Notes under the pieces: generated by a model
Seen by the model: only the letters and a program-made list of their open reading frames with translations
Told to the model about the DNA's origin: nothing
Databases searched by the model: none
Program-made: the position numbers and the translations under genes
Shown here: positions 34,143 to 43,882 of the stretch, in pieces
How the letters are laid out: each line of letters starts with the position of its first letter
Position numbering within the stretch: the stretch's first letter is position 1
Origin: Thermoflexus sp.
Lineage (GTDB): Bacteria; Chloroflexota; Anaerolineae; Thermoflexales; Thermoflexaceae
Assembly (NCBI RefSeq): GCF_034432235.1
Contig: NZ_DAOUCJ010000048.1
Location: 1-60,378, forward strand
Reading direction: 5' to 3'
DNA length: 60,378 nt

Positions 34143-35668
34143 ACATCGCTTCGATCATCCCCATCACGAGGCTCCGGCGCTGGACGGATCGGGCCCTTGA
34201 TCTGGCCCTGCGTCCCGAGGGGGTCCTGATTGCCTTAGCGGTTCTGACCCGATGGCCGTTGCGAGGCCGATGGCTCTATCACTGGGACTCGGTCAATTTC
34301 GCCCTGGCCCTGGACCACTTCGATGTGGCCCGGGGCCAGCCGCACATCCCGGGCTACCCACTCTACGTGGGGCTGGGGCGGATCAGCCGCTGGATTTTCG
34401 GGGACGCGCAGACGGCTCTGGTCGCCCTCAGCGTCGCCGGCACCGCTCTGGCTGCCGTCCTGATCTACCGGCTGGGGGCGGAATGGGTGGGGTCCGGTGC
34501 CGGGAAGTGGGCGGCGCTCTTCTGGCTGAGCAGCCCCCTGGTCTGGTTCTACGGGGAGATCGCCCTCCCCCATGCCCTGGATGCCGGGTTCGTGTTGCTG
34601 GTGGTGTGGCTGGCATGGCGGTGCGCCCGGGGGGAACGGATGCATCGCCCTCTCGCCCTGGCCCTGGCCGTGTCCTCCGGGCTGCGGCCGCAGAACCTGC
34701 TGTTCCTCGGGCCGATCTTCCTCTGGGGGCTATCTGGCCAGCGATGGCGGGCGCGGGGGGAGGCGCTGCTCTGGCTCGGCGGGTTCATCATGCTATGGCT
34801 GATCCCTCTGCTGGCCCTCAGTGGGGGGGTGGAGCGTTATCTGGAGATCTCGCGGGCCTTCAACGCCCATTTCTGGACCTCCACGCTGGTCTTCGGGCCT
34901 GGGGGCCTCTCCGCGCTCCAGCGGAATGCGGGCAAGCTGGTCGCCTACACGGCCTACGGGGTCGCCGGGGCCGGGCTGGTCCTGATTCGGGGACTTCGTG
35001 CTCTCCCCGCCGTTCTCCAGCGTCTTTCCGAGCGATGGCCGGCGGCGCTGGGGTGGGGGCTCTGGGTGACGCCCAGCCTGAGCTTCTACACGTTCATCCA
35101 CATGGGGCAGCAGGGCCTGGTGCTGGTGTTCCTGCCCGCGCTGATCCTGCTGGCCGCCTGGGCAGCCGCAACGGGCGGTTCGTGGGGCCGGTGGCTGGGG
35201 GCGGCCGGGGTGCTTCTGAATGTCGGGATTTTCCTGCTGGCCCCCGAATATCCCATGGGTCTGGACGGGATCCGGTTGCTGAATCTCTCCGCCCTGAGGA
35301 ATCACGACGCCGCGCTGGCGGGGCGTTTCGCCCTGCTTCACGCGCAGTTCCCCCCGGAACGAACGCTGGTGGTGGCTTCCCAGTGGCGGTTCTTTGACTT
35401 CTACGCGCCGGAATATCGGGTGCTGCCCTTCGGCCTGGAGGATCCGGCCGAGCGTCCCCGGGCGGAGCAGATTTTTACACACGAGGCATCCGGCGGGGCA
35501 GAGGCCATCGTCCTCTTCGAGCCGGAGCTGACCCGCTGGGTGCGCCCGGGATCCCGCCCGTGGCGATGGTGGGCGCACAACGGCGTGCGGCTGCCGGGTT
35601 GGGAATGGGGACCAGGCGATCGCTGGATCTACGGGCCGGAGGGATTCGGATTATTTGGGGAACCGTGA
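34139..35668 (+). CDS. GT39-like multi-pass membrane protein
   Basis: A 509-residue protein with about ten to twelve membrane helices. GTG 34139 overlaps the preceding stop (GTGA) and has GGAGGG 6 nt upstream. The first outer loop reads LYHWDSVNFALALDHFDVA (acidic residue after the first helix), and IPGYPLYVGLGRISRWIFG resembles the HPPLYY segment region of GT-C enzymes; AALFWLSSPLVWFYGEIALP is also typical. The C-terminal soluble part (ERTLVVASQWRFFDFYAPE) probably faces outside. It likely transfers a sugar from a lipid carrier on the outer face, judging from family and position; not directly shown. Confidence 0.7.
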   Translation: MNIASIIPITRLRRWTDRALDLALRPEGVLIALAVLTRWPLRGRWLYHWDSVNFALALDHFDVARGQPHIPGYPLYVGLGRISRWIFGDAQTALVALSVAGTALAAVLIYRLGAEWVGSGAGKWAALFWLSSPLVWFYGEIALPHALDAGFVLLVVWLAWRCARGERMHRPLALALAVSSGLRPQNLLFLGPIFLWGLSGQRWRARGEALLWLGGFIMLWLIPLLALSGGVERYLEISRAFNAHFWTSTLVFGPGGLSALQRNAGKLVAYTAYGVAGAGLVLIRGLRALPAVLQRLSERWPAALGWGLWVTPSLSFYTFIHMGQQGLVLVFLPALILLAAWAAATGGSWGRWLGAAGVLLNVGIFLLAPEYPMGLDGIRLLNLSALRNHDAALAGRFALLHAQFPPERTLVVASQWRFFDFYAPEYRVLPFGLEDPAERPRAEQIFTHEASGGAEAIVLFEPELTRWVRPGSRPWRWWAHNGVRLPGWEWGPGDRWIYGPEGFGLFGEP

Positions 35669-35695
35669 GAAAGCTCTTTTCCCAATGAGGTGGGG

Positions 35696-37357
35696 ATGCA
35701 ACTCATCGACGGATTTCGATGGTTTGCCCGGAGAAGCCAGTGGCTGGAGGTCGGGCTCTGGGCGGCGGGGATCGGGCTGGTCTCCAGCCTTCCTTACGGC
35801 GCTGGCTATCTCGCTGTGGGCCCGGAACGGCGGTTTATGGGCTTCGCCTTCAACGTCAGCGATCACGTGCAGTATTTCGCCTGGTGGCGGGCCTTTCAGC
35901 GGGGCTTTCTGGCTTCCAACCTGCTCACCCCGGAGCCGACGCCGCCCACGTATTTCAACCTGCTCTGGTGGCTCCTCGCCCGGGTTTCCCGGGTCGTCGG
36001 GTTGGGCTACGAGGCGACGTATCAGGGATTGCGCGCTCTGGCCATCCTGCTCGGGGTGGTCGTCCTGTTCCTGCTCTATCGCCGGGTGGCGCCCGCGCCC
36101 TCGAGGGCCCGGGCGATGCTGGCCATGGCGTTGCTGGGGAGCGGCTTCGCCTGGCTGCATCCCCTGGCCAAACGCCTGCAAGGGTGGATTCCCGTTCCTT
36201 CCCTGATGGCGCCTTATGTCCCTTCCATTGCGGAACCCAATACCTTCTTTTCCGCCGTCGCCTATCCCCATTTCCTGATCGCCCTGGCCTCCATCGCGGC
36301 CATTCTCTGGCTCGCCGTGGAGGGGATGGTGGCCGGCCGCTGGCGGGCCAGCCTGGGGGCCGGCCTGCTCGCGCTGTCCCTCAGCCTCCATCACACTTAC
36401 GACCTGCTCACCATCGGAGCAGTCCTCGGCGGGCTGGTCCTGTGGCGCACGGCGGTGAGCCGTTCCGTCCCATGGCGCTGGATCGCCCATGCGGCCCTGG
36501 TGATGGGGATGGCCGCGCCCGGGGCGTTCTACATGGCCTGGCTGACGGGGCGGGATCCCACATGGCGGGAGGTGCTGGCCCAGTTCGTCAACGCCGGGGT
36601 GTTCACCCCGCCGCCCTTCCAGCTCCTCCTGCTTCTGGGCCTCCCGTTCCTCCTGGCCCTGATCGGCCTGGGGGATCCCCGACGCTGGCACGCCTGGACG
36701 CCGGTGGAGGCGTGGATGGGGGTGTGGTTCCTGGCCCATCTCCCGCTGGCCTACCTGCCCCTCAGCTTTCAGATCCATCTGCTGAACGGCTGGCAGGTCC
36801 CCATGGCGTACTGGGCGGTGCGCGGCGTTGAACGATGGACGCAACGGCGACCCGCCCTCACGTTCTCCCGGGCGATGCGGTGGGCTCTGCTCCTCTCCCT
36901 CCCCGCGAACCTGTATCTGCTGGGCTGGCGGGTTCTGGATCTGAGCCGGGGGCAGCCGCCTTACAGCCTGCATCGGGATGAGGTGGCCGCCCTGGACTGG
37001 GTGGCGGAGCACGGTTGCGAAGGGGGCGTGGTGATGGCCCCCGAGGCGGTGGGCGCTTTCGTGCCGATGTGGACGGGATGCCGCGCGTTTCTCGCCCACT
37101 GGACGGGAACTTTGCGGTTCTTCGAGCGGCGGGAGCAAACCCGGGCGTTCTACAGCCCGGCGATGGAAGAGGCGGAGCGGCGGGCTCTGGTGCAGCAATA
37201 TGGGATCACTTATGTGATCGTGGGAGCTGATCGTGAGCGGGCGGATGGGGGGATCGAGGAAACGCCGTGGCTGGTGCCGGTTTTCCGGCGTCCGAACGCG
37301 AAGGTGCTGGCGGTGCGTATGAACGTATCGAGATCCCAACCGGATGGCCCGCGATGA
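35696..37357 (+). CDS. Multi-pass membrane protein, GT-C-like
   Basis: A 553-residue protein with about ten membrane helices. ATG 35696 follows GAGGTGGGG; a GTG at 35690 lies inside that site. The first outer loop has VSDHVQYFAWWRAFQRGFLA, and a later one has PEPTPPTYFNLLWWLLA, consistent with a GT-C-like fold, but the family is not clearly recognised. A soluble C-terminal part (EVAALDWVAEHGCEGGVVMAP) resembles the extracytoplasmic ends of neighbouring GT-C proteins in this locus. It overlaps the next gene by 4 nt (ATGA). Confidence 0.65.
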   Translation: MQLIDGFRWFARRSQWLEVGLWAAGIGLVSSLPYGAGYLAVGPERRFMGFAFNVSDHVQYFAWWRAFQRGFLASNLLTPEPTPPTYFNLLWWLLARVSRVVGLGYEATYQGLRALAILLGVVVLFLLYRRVAPAPSRARAMLAMALLGSGFAWLHPLAKRLQGWIPVPSLMAPYVPSIAEPNTFFSAVAYPHFLIALASIAAILWLAVEGMVAGRWRASLGAGLLALSLSLHHTYDLLTIGAVLGGLVLWRTAVSRSVPWRWIAHAALVMGMAAPGAFYMAWLTGRDPTWREVLAQFVNAGVFTPPPFQLLLLLGLPFLLALIGLGDPRRWHAWTPVEAWMGVWFLAHLPLAYLPLSFQIHLLNGWQVPMAYWAVRGVERWTQRRPALTFSRAMRWALLLSLPANLYLLGWRVLDLSRGQPPYSLHRDEVAALDWVAEHGCEGGVVMAPEAVGAFVPMWTGCRAFLAHWTGTLRFFERREQTRAFYSPAMEEAERRALVQQYGITYVIVGADRERADGGIEETPWLVPVFRRPNAKVLAVRMNVSRSQPDGPR

Positions 37358-38847
37358 AGCGATGGAAACCGGTTTGGGCTGGGGCGATCGGGATCCTCGG
37401 GCTCAGCGCCCTGGCCTTCTACCGCCTGACCCTCTACCCGCCGACATGGTTCGATGAGGGATCCCATCTGCACGTGCCCAAGGCGCTGGTCCGCTGGGGC
37501 GTCTATGCCGATTACAGCAGCGAGGGCTTTCGGTTCTCCGGGCCGATTTTCGGCGTGGGGCCCACCGTGCTGGTGCCGATCGCCGGGGCCTTCCGCCTCT
37601 TTGGGATCGATCTGTGGTCCGCGCGATGGGTTATGGTGGGCTACCTCCTGCTGGGCGTCAGCCTTTTCAGCGCGGTGGCCCGTCGCTGGGTGCCGGGGTG
37701 GGGGGCGGCCTTCGCGACGCTCTGGTTCACGTTCGCCCGCAGCCTGGATACGCTGACGCTGGGCCGCCAGGTGCTGGGGGAGGTGCCCGGGATGGCCTTT
37801 CTCGCCCTGGGGCTGATCGGCTGGGCCCGGATGGCCCGGGGCCAGAAGGGAGGGCTGATCCTGGCCGGCCTGGGCTTCGGCTTGGCCATGATCACAAAGA
37901 ACCAGTGGGGGCTTTTCCTGATCCCGGCTTTGATCGCGATGGCCCTCCTGGGGAGGGGGTTCTACCGGGATCCATCGTGGGCGGGGAACCTGGTCGCCGC
38001 GGGGGTGGCCGTCGGGCTGTGGGGCGTGTGGCAGGGGATTCTGTGGGGGGCGCTGATCCCGGATCCGGCCCGGACCATGGGGGAATTGCGGCAGATCGCG
38101 GGGGGGAGCGTGGCTGCTTTCCCCTCGCCCCGCATGGGGGCGACGGCCCGAAGCCTGTTGACGGTTTTCGATGGCGCGTTGCTCCCGGTGGCCCTCTATG
38201 TTTTTGGAAAAGCCTTGCGGCGGGATCCGGAGGGTTATCGCTGGGGGCTGGTGGGGATCCTGGCTGCCACGAACCTGGGATGGCTGGTGGTGGCCTCCAA
38301 TGGATGGTTGCGTTACGCCTATCCCGGCCTGGCCCTGCTTAGCCTGGGGACGGGGGGGATGCTCGAGGATCTGCGGAGCCGGGTGGCAACGCCGGCGCTC
38401 CGCCGGGCGTTGATGGGATGGCTGGCGCTTCTCCTGGTGGGTTCCGCCGGCGTCATCGTGGGCCGGGTTGCTCGACAGGGGGACGGCTCGGCCTTTGAAA
38501 TGGCCCGATACCTTCGGGAGCATATCCCGGAGAGCGCCCGGATTGAGACTTGGGAGCCGGAGATGATGGTGCTGACCGATCATTCATATCATCAACCTCC
38601 TCAGGTTTTGCTGGAAGTTGCGGCGCAGTTCATCTGGTTGGGCGGGCCGCCGCCTGCTGCCTTCTATGCCTGGGATTCCGCCCGGCCCGATTACGTCCTG
38701 GTCGGTGCGTTCGGGCGGTGGGTGCAGCTGTATCGGGAGCTGGAGGAACACTGTCCGCGTCCGGTGGCGGCCTTCGGGCCCTATCGCCTGTATGCCCCCC
38801 GGGAATGCGCGGTCCCGCCTTCCGGGGAAGGGGGCCTTCAACCATGA
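37354..38847 (+). CDS. GT39/ArnT-like membrane glycosyltransferase
   Basis: A 497-residue protein beginning at ATG 37354 in a 4-nt overlap with the previous stop. After the first helix comes YPPTWFDEGSHLHVPKALVR, the acidic loop of ArnT/GT39 enzymes, then GPIFGVGPTVLVPIAGAFRL in place of the HPPL segment. About ten helices follow (for example LALGLIGWARMARGQKGGL, LGFGLAMITKNQWGLFLIP) and a short soluble end (IPESARIETWEPEMMVLTD). It probably uses polyprenyl-phosphate sugars. It overlaps the following BNR protein gene by 4 nt. Confidence 0.75.
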   Translation: MKRWKPVWAGAIGILGLSALAFYRLTLYPPTWFDEGSHLHVPKALVRWGVYADYSSEGFRFSGPIFGVGPTVLVPIAGAFRLFGIDLWSARWVMVGYLLLGVSLFSAVARRWVPGWGAAFATLWFTFARSLDTLTLGRQVLGEVPGMAFLALGLIGWARMARGQKGGLILAGLGFGLAMITKNQWGLFLIPALIAMALLGRGFYRDPSWAGNLVAAGVAVGLWGVWQGILWGALIPDPARTMGELRQIAGGSVAAFPSPRMGATARSLLTVFDGALLPVALYVFGKALRRDPEGYRWGLVGILAATNLGWLVVASNGWLRYAYPGLALLSLGTGGMLEDLRSRVATPALRRALMGWLALLLVGSAGVIVGRVARQGDGSAFEMARYLREHIPESARIETWEPEMMVLTDHSYHQPPQVLLEVAAQFIWLGGPPPAAFYAWDSARPDYVLVGAFGRWVQLYRELEEHCPRPVAAFGPYRLYAPRECAVPPSGEGGLQP

Positions 38848-40364
38848 AGCGAAGGCGGTTCTGGTTCGCATGGCTGGGGCTGCTCCTCGGGCTCCTCGCA
38901 CTGGAGGCGGGGAGGCTGGCCCCTGCCTGGGGACAGGGCGCGGAGGTTCGGTGGGAGAAGCCGGTGCGGCTTTCCGATCCAGATCAGCTGGCTTGGTTCC
39001 CGGATGTGACCGCCAGCGATGCGGGGGATGTGATCGTGATCTGGTCCGGCGGTGCCCGACGGGGGCGGACCCGGTTCGATGCGTTGATGCTTTCCCGGCT
39101 CCGGCAAGGGTCATGGTCATGGCCAGTGGACATCCAGGCCGTCCCCATCGTTGGGAACATGAGCTATGCGGTTCGCAATTCGATCGCCCTGGATCAATAT
39201 GGGGATGTGCTGGTGACCTTTCGGGTGCCGACGATCCTGTATTTCTCGAAAGCCTCTGCAGATCAGGCGACCTCGGCCCGGGCCTGGACGTCGCCCCGGC
39301 GGCTTAGTGGATCCAATGTGGCCTACTACAATGAGCTGGGCGTGGATCCCGAAGGGCGGATCCATGTGGTCTGGTCGGAGATCCGAGCAGCTCCAGCCTG
39401 TGAGGGATGTGCCGATATTTTTTATCGTTATTCCGACGATGAGGGAGAGACCTGGTCATCTCCGGTGAATCTTTCTCAGTCTCCCAGGCACGATTCCCTG
39501 AAGCCTCATCTCTGGATTGGTCGGGGGAGCTGGCTGTATGTGACATGGCAGGAGAGCGAAGGTCTCTTCGTGGGGGGCGGGAAGCCCGCCGGCGTGCGTC
39601 TCGCCCGTTCCCCGGACCGGGGCCGCACATGGCGGGATCCGATATGGATCACGTCGACCGTCGGCTCTCCCCAGCAGGCGGTGATCGGTGAGGATGGGCG
39701 CGGAGTCCTCCTGCTGATCTGGCGGATCGCAGAGGGGGAGGCGGTTTACTTCCAGCGATCTACTGATCATGGCGAGACCTGGTCCTCTCCGGAGCCGCTC
39801 CCAGGATTTCGGGCCCGCCCATGGACCCAGATTCCGTATGATGATTATGATGTGGCTGCGGACAGTCTGGGACGTCTTCATTTTGTAGGGGTCGGGGCGG
39901 TGGGGACGGCAGGCCAGTTGGGGGTCTGGCATCTCATGGGGGATGGGATAGGGTGGCAAGGGCCTTTCCTGGTCTCGGCCGATCGGAACTTCCCGGAGTG
40001 GACCCGTATCGCGGTTTCGGAAGGCCGCCGGTTGCACCTGGTCTGGTTCGAGCGGGATCCCGAGAACATGTATAACTCGGACGCAGCCCGCTATACGGTC
40101 TGGTATAGCACAGCTCTGACGGATGCCCCGCCGGTCTGGCGCACCCCGATCCCAACCCGCACTCCGACGCCTCTGCCCCCCACGCCCTCCGGGGTGCTGG
40201 CTCTTCCTTCTCCCACGCCGTTTATTCCCCGCGCGGTCGATCCGGCGCTGCCGGCCGGCCAACCCCGTCCGGACGCGGAGGCGATGCGTCTGGTGGGCCT
40301 GATCGGGGGCGCGATCCTTCTGCTCGGCGCCATCGGGGGGTGGGCGTTGCGGCGGCTTTCATGA
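38844..40364 (+). CDS. Surface-anchored BNR/sialidase-like propeller protein
   Basis: A 506-residue protein starting at ATG 38844 (ATGA overlap). It has a signal peptide (KRRRFWFAWLGLLLGLLALEAG), then Asp-box propeller motifs YRYSDDEGETWSSPV, LARSPDRGRTWRDPI and FQRSTDHGETWSSPE. A Pro/Thr-rich linker (PIPTRTPTPLPPTPSG) and a C-terminal membrane helix (LIGGAILLLGAIGGWALRRLS) anchor it outward. Asp-box propellers can be glycosidases or binding proteins. Coupling to the GT block suggests a role in binding or trimming the glycan, which is inference. A related but secreted BNR protein lies at 6588-8309. Confidence 0.8.
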   Translation: MKRRRFWFAWLGLLLGLLALEAGRLAPAWGQGAEVRWEKPVRLSDPDQLAWFPDVTASDAGDVIVIWSGGARRGRTRFDALMLSRLRQGSWSWPVDIQAVPIVGNMSYAVRNSIALDQYGDVLVTFRVPTILYFSKASADQATSARAWTSPRRLSGSNVAYYNELGVDPEGRIHVVWSEIRAAPACEGCADIFYRYSDDEGETWSSPVNLSQSPRHDSLKPHLWIGRGSWLYVTWQESEGLFVGGGKPAGVRLARSPDRGRTWRDPIWITSTVGSPQQAVIGEDGRGVLLLIWRIAEGEAVYFQRSTDHGETWSSPEPLPGFRARPWTQIPYDDYDVAADSLGRLHFVGVGAVGTAGQLGVWHLMGDGIGWQGPFLVSADRNFPEWTRIAVSEGRRLHLVWFERDPENMYNSDAARYTVWYSTALTDAPPVWRTPIPTRTPTPLPPTPSGVLALPSPTPFIPRAVDPALPAGQPRPDAEAMRLVGLIGGAILLLGAIGGWALRRLS

Positions 40365-40389
40365 GCTTCCCCGATCGGAGCGGCGATCG

Positions 40390-41574
40390 ATGCGGATCCT
40401 GATGCTCACCCAGGTGCTGCCCTATCCGCTGGCCAGCGGACCGCAGATCAAGAGCCATTACACCCTGCGCTACCTGGCCCAGCATCATCGTGTCACCCTG
40501 GTTTCCTTCATTCGTTCCGACCGGGAGGCCCGGTTCGCTGAGGCGTTGCGGCCTTATTGCGAGGCCATTCACACGGTTATCCTCCCCCGCTCCAGGCTCC
40601 GGGATGGGTTCGCCCTCCTGCGGGCTGTGATCACCGGCGAGCCCTTTGTGATCACTCGGGATCATCGGCCGGCCCTTTATCGCCTGCTGGATCGACTGAA
40701 TGGGGTCGGCGCTTTCGATGCCGTTCACGCCGATCAGCTCAACATGGCCCCTTATGCGCTCCGGGTGCGGGCCCGGCGGGTGCTGGACGCCCATAACGCC
40801 GTTTGGCGGATCGCCGAGCGGCTGGCCCGGGCGATGCCGGCGGGGCCATTACGCTTTCTGGCGAGACAGGAAGCACAACGCCTGAAGCGCTATGAGGGGG
40901 CGATCTGCCGGGCCTTCGATCACGTGCTGGCGGTGAGCGAGAGCGATCGGGAGGCCCTGGAGGAAGCGGCTGGCAGGGGACTTCCGGCCCTCATCATGCC
41001 GATCGCTCTGGATCCGGAGGACTTCCCGCCGGTTCCCCGGGAGCCTGGAGCGAAGGGCGTTCTGCATATCGGGGGTCTTCACTGGCCTCCGAACGCAGAG
41101 GGGATCCGGTGGTTCCTGCGGGAGGTATGGGGACGGGTGCGGGCGGCGGAGCCGGAGGCCCGGCTGTTCCTGGTGGGCGCTCGTCCGCCGGCGGATCTGC
41201 GCGCCTGGGCGGCCCGGGATCCCTCAGTGGTCGTGCCGGGCTTCGTGGCCGATCCCACCCCCTACTGGCGACAGAGCGCTGTGGTGATCGTCCCGCTCCA
41301 CGCGGGGAGCGGCATCCGGGTCAAGATCCTGGAGGCCTGGTCCCGGGGGATGCCGGTGGTGAGCACCTCGATCGGCTGCGAGGGGCTGATAGCCCATCAT
41401 GGGGAGAACATCTGGATCGCCGACGATCCAGAGGGCTTCGCTCAGGCCGTGGTGGCCATGTTGCGATGTCCCGAGGAAGCACGCCGGATCGGCGAGGCCG
41501 GCCGGGAGACCGTCCGGGCGTTGTATGACTATCGGGTGGCCTGTCGTCCCCTGGACGTGGTTTACCCGCCTTGA
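40390..41574 (+). CDS. Glycosyltransferase family 4 / GT-B fold, last gene of the polysaccharide block
   Basis: A 394-residue protein; ATG 40390 follows CGGAGCGGCG. N-terminal start ILMLTQVLPYPLASGPQIKS, then VDAHNAVWRI-like LDAHNAVWR; C-terminal domain with VLHIGGLHWPPNAEGIRWFL, VPLHAGSGIRVKILEAWSRG and VVSTSIGCEGL, closely parallel to the glycosyltransferase at 29043. It ends 20 nt before the converging PQQ-propeller gene, which marks the end of the locus. Confidence 0.88.
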   Translation: MRILMLTQVLPYPLASGPQIKSHYTLRYLAQHHRVTLVSFIRSDREARFAEALRPYCEAIHTVILPRSRLRDGFALLRAVITGEPFVITRDHRPALYRLLDRLNGVGAFDAVHADQLNMAPYALRVRARRVLDAHNAVWRIAERLARAMPAGPLRFLARQEAQRLKRYEGAICRAFDHVLAVSESDREALEEAAGRGLPALIMPIALDPEDFPPVPREPGAKGVLHIGGLHWPPNAEGIRWFLREVWGRVRAAEPEARLFLVGARPPADLRAWAARDPSVVVPGFVADPTPYWRQSAVVIVPLHAGSGIRVKILEAWSRGMPVVSTSIGCEGLIAHHGENIWIADDPEGFAQAVVAMLRCPEEARRIGEAGRETVRALYDYRVACRPLDVVYPP

Positions 41575-41594
41575 TGGGCGCTTTCCTCGATCCG

Positions 41595-43802
41595 CTATGG
41601 GCGTACGACCCCGGCGCGGAGGAGGAGCGCCAGATCGGTGAGCCACGGGGAGTCCACGATGCGGATCTGATCTGGTTGTTCTACGAGGATCTGCGGGTCT
41701 CCCTGATACCAGTCGATCTGGCCGCGCACCCGGATCGCGGTGCCGGGCCGGATCATCTGCTCCGGCGGCAACGGGAAGCGATCCCAGTAGGGGCGCAGGA
41801 TGCGAATTTTCAACGCGCCTTGATGTGGGTTCTGGAATCCCAGGTAAACGGCTTTCCCGTTGTTGAACACGAAGCGGATGACCCCCTCCACCTCCCCGAC
41901 CTTTCCCACGTGCATCGCCGCGAGCGAAGCGGGGATCGGTCGATTCAGGTTCGGAGCGCGTTCGGCAGGCCTCTCCTTCTCCGGCCATGAGGTTTCCACG
42001 CGGGCGTCCGGAAGGCTTGGAGAGGAGCCCGAGGAGACCGAGAGCGGATCCCCGTGTTCCAGGGCGATCACTGCTCCGTCCGCGCTGACAAAGTAGATGG
42101 TGTTGTTGCTGATCACCCAGGCCGCGTATTCGGACCAGAACTGATCATATACTTTCCCCTGATTGTAGTAAATGTAGAAGCCTCCTGGGATCGTCCGCGA
42201 GTCGCCGTCTTGAGTTAAAAAGTCCGGGCAGTAGTGGCTGGGGCTGAAACCGCAGTTGCTGGCTGAGGTGATGATGTGCGGCAGGTTCTGAGTGGGGATC
42301 GGATTGCTTCCAGTGCCTCGAGAGGGGGAGCGATCCAGAATCTGGTGGGCGAAGCCGAACATCCAGTGAGCCCCGAAGATGGAATCCCCCGACATGGAAA
42401 GGTTGGCTTGCTCATCCGTAGGGAAGAAGGTGTTCTGCATGAAGCGAACATCTCCCGCCCGGTAGCCCGGGACCGTGGTGTCATCCAGCATCATCTCCCC
42501 CAGACGGGAATCGTAGCGCCCATCGCATGGGGATTGAAGACATGGGGATCCGCGCATGACGACGTAGGCGACCTCCTGACCATCCGGGAAACGCTTAACG
42601 ACCGGCTGGGGGCCCATAGGGAGATAGCCGCCATCCCCGAACCCGCCGTGGCCTACATTGGCGATGAAAGCGGGAGATCCATCCGCCAGCCGCAGGGCCA
42701 GCAGGGCCTGATACTGGGGCTGGGCGGACAGCCCGCTTCGCATGGCAGCGTTATCGCCGGGCCATGGACTCCACGGCTTCCACATGGCCTCCCAATCCAG
42801 GCGCAGCTTGATGAGGACCAGACCATGACCCTCGGCGATCACCGGCCAGCCGTTTCGAACCTCCGCGTAATTGGAAGACGACCCGGGATCTCCGGGCTGG
42901 CGAGGGGTGGGCTTGACCCGCCAGACGCGGGATCCATCGGAGTTGCGGATGGCGTGCACGTAAAGATCCTGGGAGGCCACGACCACCAGGTCTCGGGAGG
43001 GGGAGTAAGCGGGCGGTGTGTGAACTGAGGAGCCAGCGTCATAGGACCAGAGCAGGGACATAGAGCTCTTGTGGATCGCGTAGACGCGGTTTCCCATGGA
43101 GAAGAAGACGCGATCGCCGAACAGGGCGGGTGGGAGCGGGAGATCGCTGGAGGCCCCGGTGGGGAACTGCCCGGTGATCTCCCCCGTGGCAGCATTCAGC
43201 CGGTAGAGGGTTCCATTGGTGGAGAGAACGAACAGGGAGCCGGTGTCTGCATCATAGGCCGGAGTGGAGTGAATCCGCGCCCCGCCAGGATTTCGGTTCC
43301 AGATCACCTGTCCGTTCATGTTGTCCAGGGCGAAGACACCCCGATCGCCGGCGGCGATGTAAACCCTCCCCCCGCCGGTGACCGGCTGGCTGTTGCGGGG
43401 AAGGCGGAATTTCCCCGGGCTCACCCGGCCCTGGGCATCCGGCCCGTTCCAGGCCCATTTCCAGCGCCATGGAGGGGGCACCACCTGGTTGGTGGAACTG
43501 GTTCGCTGGGCGTCGTGGGCATGTTGGGTCCATTCGTCTGTGCTGCTCATGGCGAACTGGCGGAACACCCCTGGTAGATACAGCCGGTAGGTTGCGGTCG
43601 CGGAAATTGCGAGGGAGATCCCCGGGAGCGTGGAGGTCGCATGGGCCGGAGGCGGGGAGGCCATCGATAATGGGAAGGCCGGCAGCGAGGAGGGAACCCC
43701 GGTCGCTTCCACCGTCGGCAAAGGAGAAGACATCGGTAGCGAGGGGCTCCCGCAGAAGGTCAACCCCAGAATCAGCATGCCCATCGGGATGCGATGAACC
43801 AT
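41595..43802 (-). CDS. Secreted PQQ-like beta-propeller protein with C-terminal OB-like domain
   Basis: A 735-residue protein; ATG 43802 follows AAGGAG. The N-terminus has a signal-like stretch (MGMLILGLTFCGS) and RLYLPGVFRQF, similar to short motifs seen in exported Chloroflexota proteins. Residues ~95-600 carry PQQ/YVTN-type blades: GRVYIAAGDRGVFALDNMNG, GSLFVLSTNGTLYRLNAATG and NNTIYFVSADGAVIALEHGD. Residues ~640-735 look like an OB-fold (VGEVEGVIRFVFNNGKAVYL, AIRVRGQIDWYQGDPQILV). It shows no PQQ-dehydrogenase Cys pair or clear metal site; a structural or binding role is likelier. It is expressed from its own promoter, opposite to the polysaccharide block. Confidence 0.75.
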   Translation of the reverse strand: MVHRIPMGMLILGLTFCGSPSLPMSSPLPTVEATGVPSSLPAFPLSMASPPPAHATSTLPGISLAISATATYRLYLPGVFRQFAMSSTDEWTQHAHDAQRTSSTNQVVPPPWRWKWAWNGPDAQGRVSPGKFRLPRNSQPVTGGGRVYIAAGDRGVFALDNMNGQVIWNRNPGGARIHSTPAYDADTGSLFVLSTNGTLYRLNAATGEITGQFPTGASSDLPLPPALFGDRVFFSMGNRVYAIHKSSMSLLWSYDAGSSVHTPPAYSPSRDLVVVASQDLYVHAIRNSDGSRVWRVKPTPRQPGDPGSSSNYAEVRNGWPVIAEGHGLVLIKLRLDWEAMWKPWSPWPGDNAAMRSGLSAQPQYQALLALRLADGSPAFIANVGHGGFGDGGYLPMGPQPVVKRFPDGQEVAYVVMRGSPCLQSPCDGRYDSRLGEMMLDDTTVPGYRAGDVRFMQNTFFPTDEQANLSMSGDSIFGAHWMFGFAHQILDRSPSRGTGSNPIPTQNLPHIITSASNCGFSPSHYCPDFLTQDGDSRTIPGGFYIYYNQGKVYDQFWSEYAAWVISNNTIYFVSADGAVIALEHGDPLSVSSGSSPSLPDARVETSWPEKERPAERAPNLNRPIPASLAAMHVGKVGEVEGVIRFVFNNGKAVYLGFQNPHQGALKIRILRPYWDRFPLPPEQMIRPGTAIRVRGQIDWYQGDPQILVEQPDQIRIVDSPWLTDLALLLRAGVVRP

Positions 43803-43829
43803 CGGGGCTCCTTCAACTTCCAGTTGGGG

Positions 43830-43846
43830 TCAAACAAAAATCAAAC
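43830..43846. promoter_or_regulatory. Tandem TCAAAC-N5-TCAAAC box
   Basis: TCAAAC at 43830-43835 and 43841-43846, an exact 11-bp step, has the geometry of OmpR-class binding sites. It lies just downstream of the predicted start of transcription of the PQQ-propeller gene, a repressor-like position. Confidence 0.4.
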
Positions 43847-43853
43847 CAACGAC

Positions 43854-43882
43854 ATGCTAACATTGTATCGAGGATCTGTCAA
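43854..43882 (-). promoter_or_regulatory. Sigma70-type promoter for the PQQ-propeller gene
   Basis: On the minus strand, a perfect -35 TTGACA (43882-43877), 17-nt spacer, and -10 TAGCAT (43859-43854) extended by TGT. The gene's ATG is about 45 nt downstream of the predicted start. The 269-nt gap holds no gene. Confidence 0.6.
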
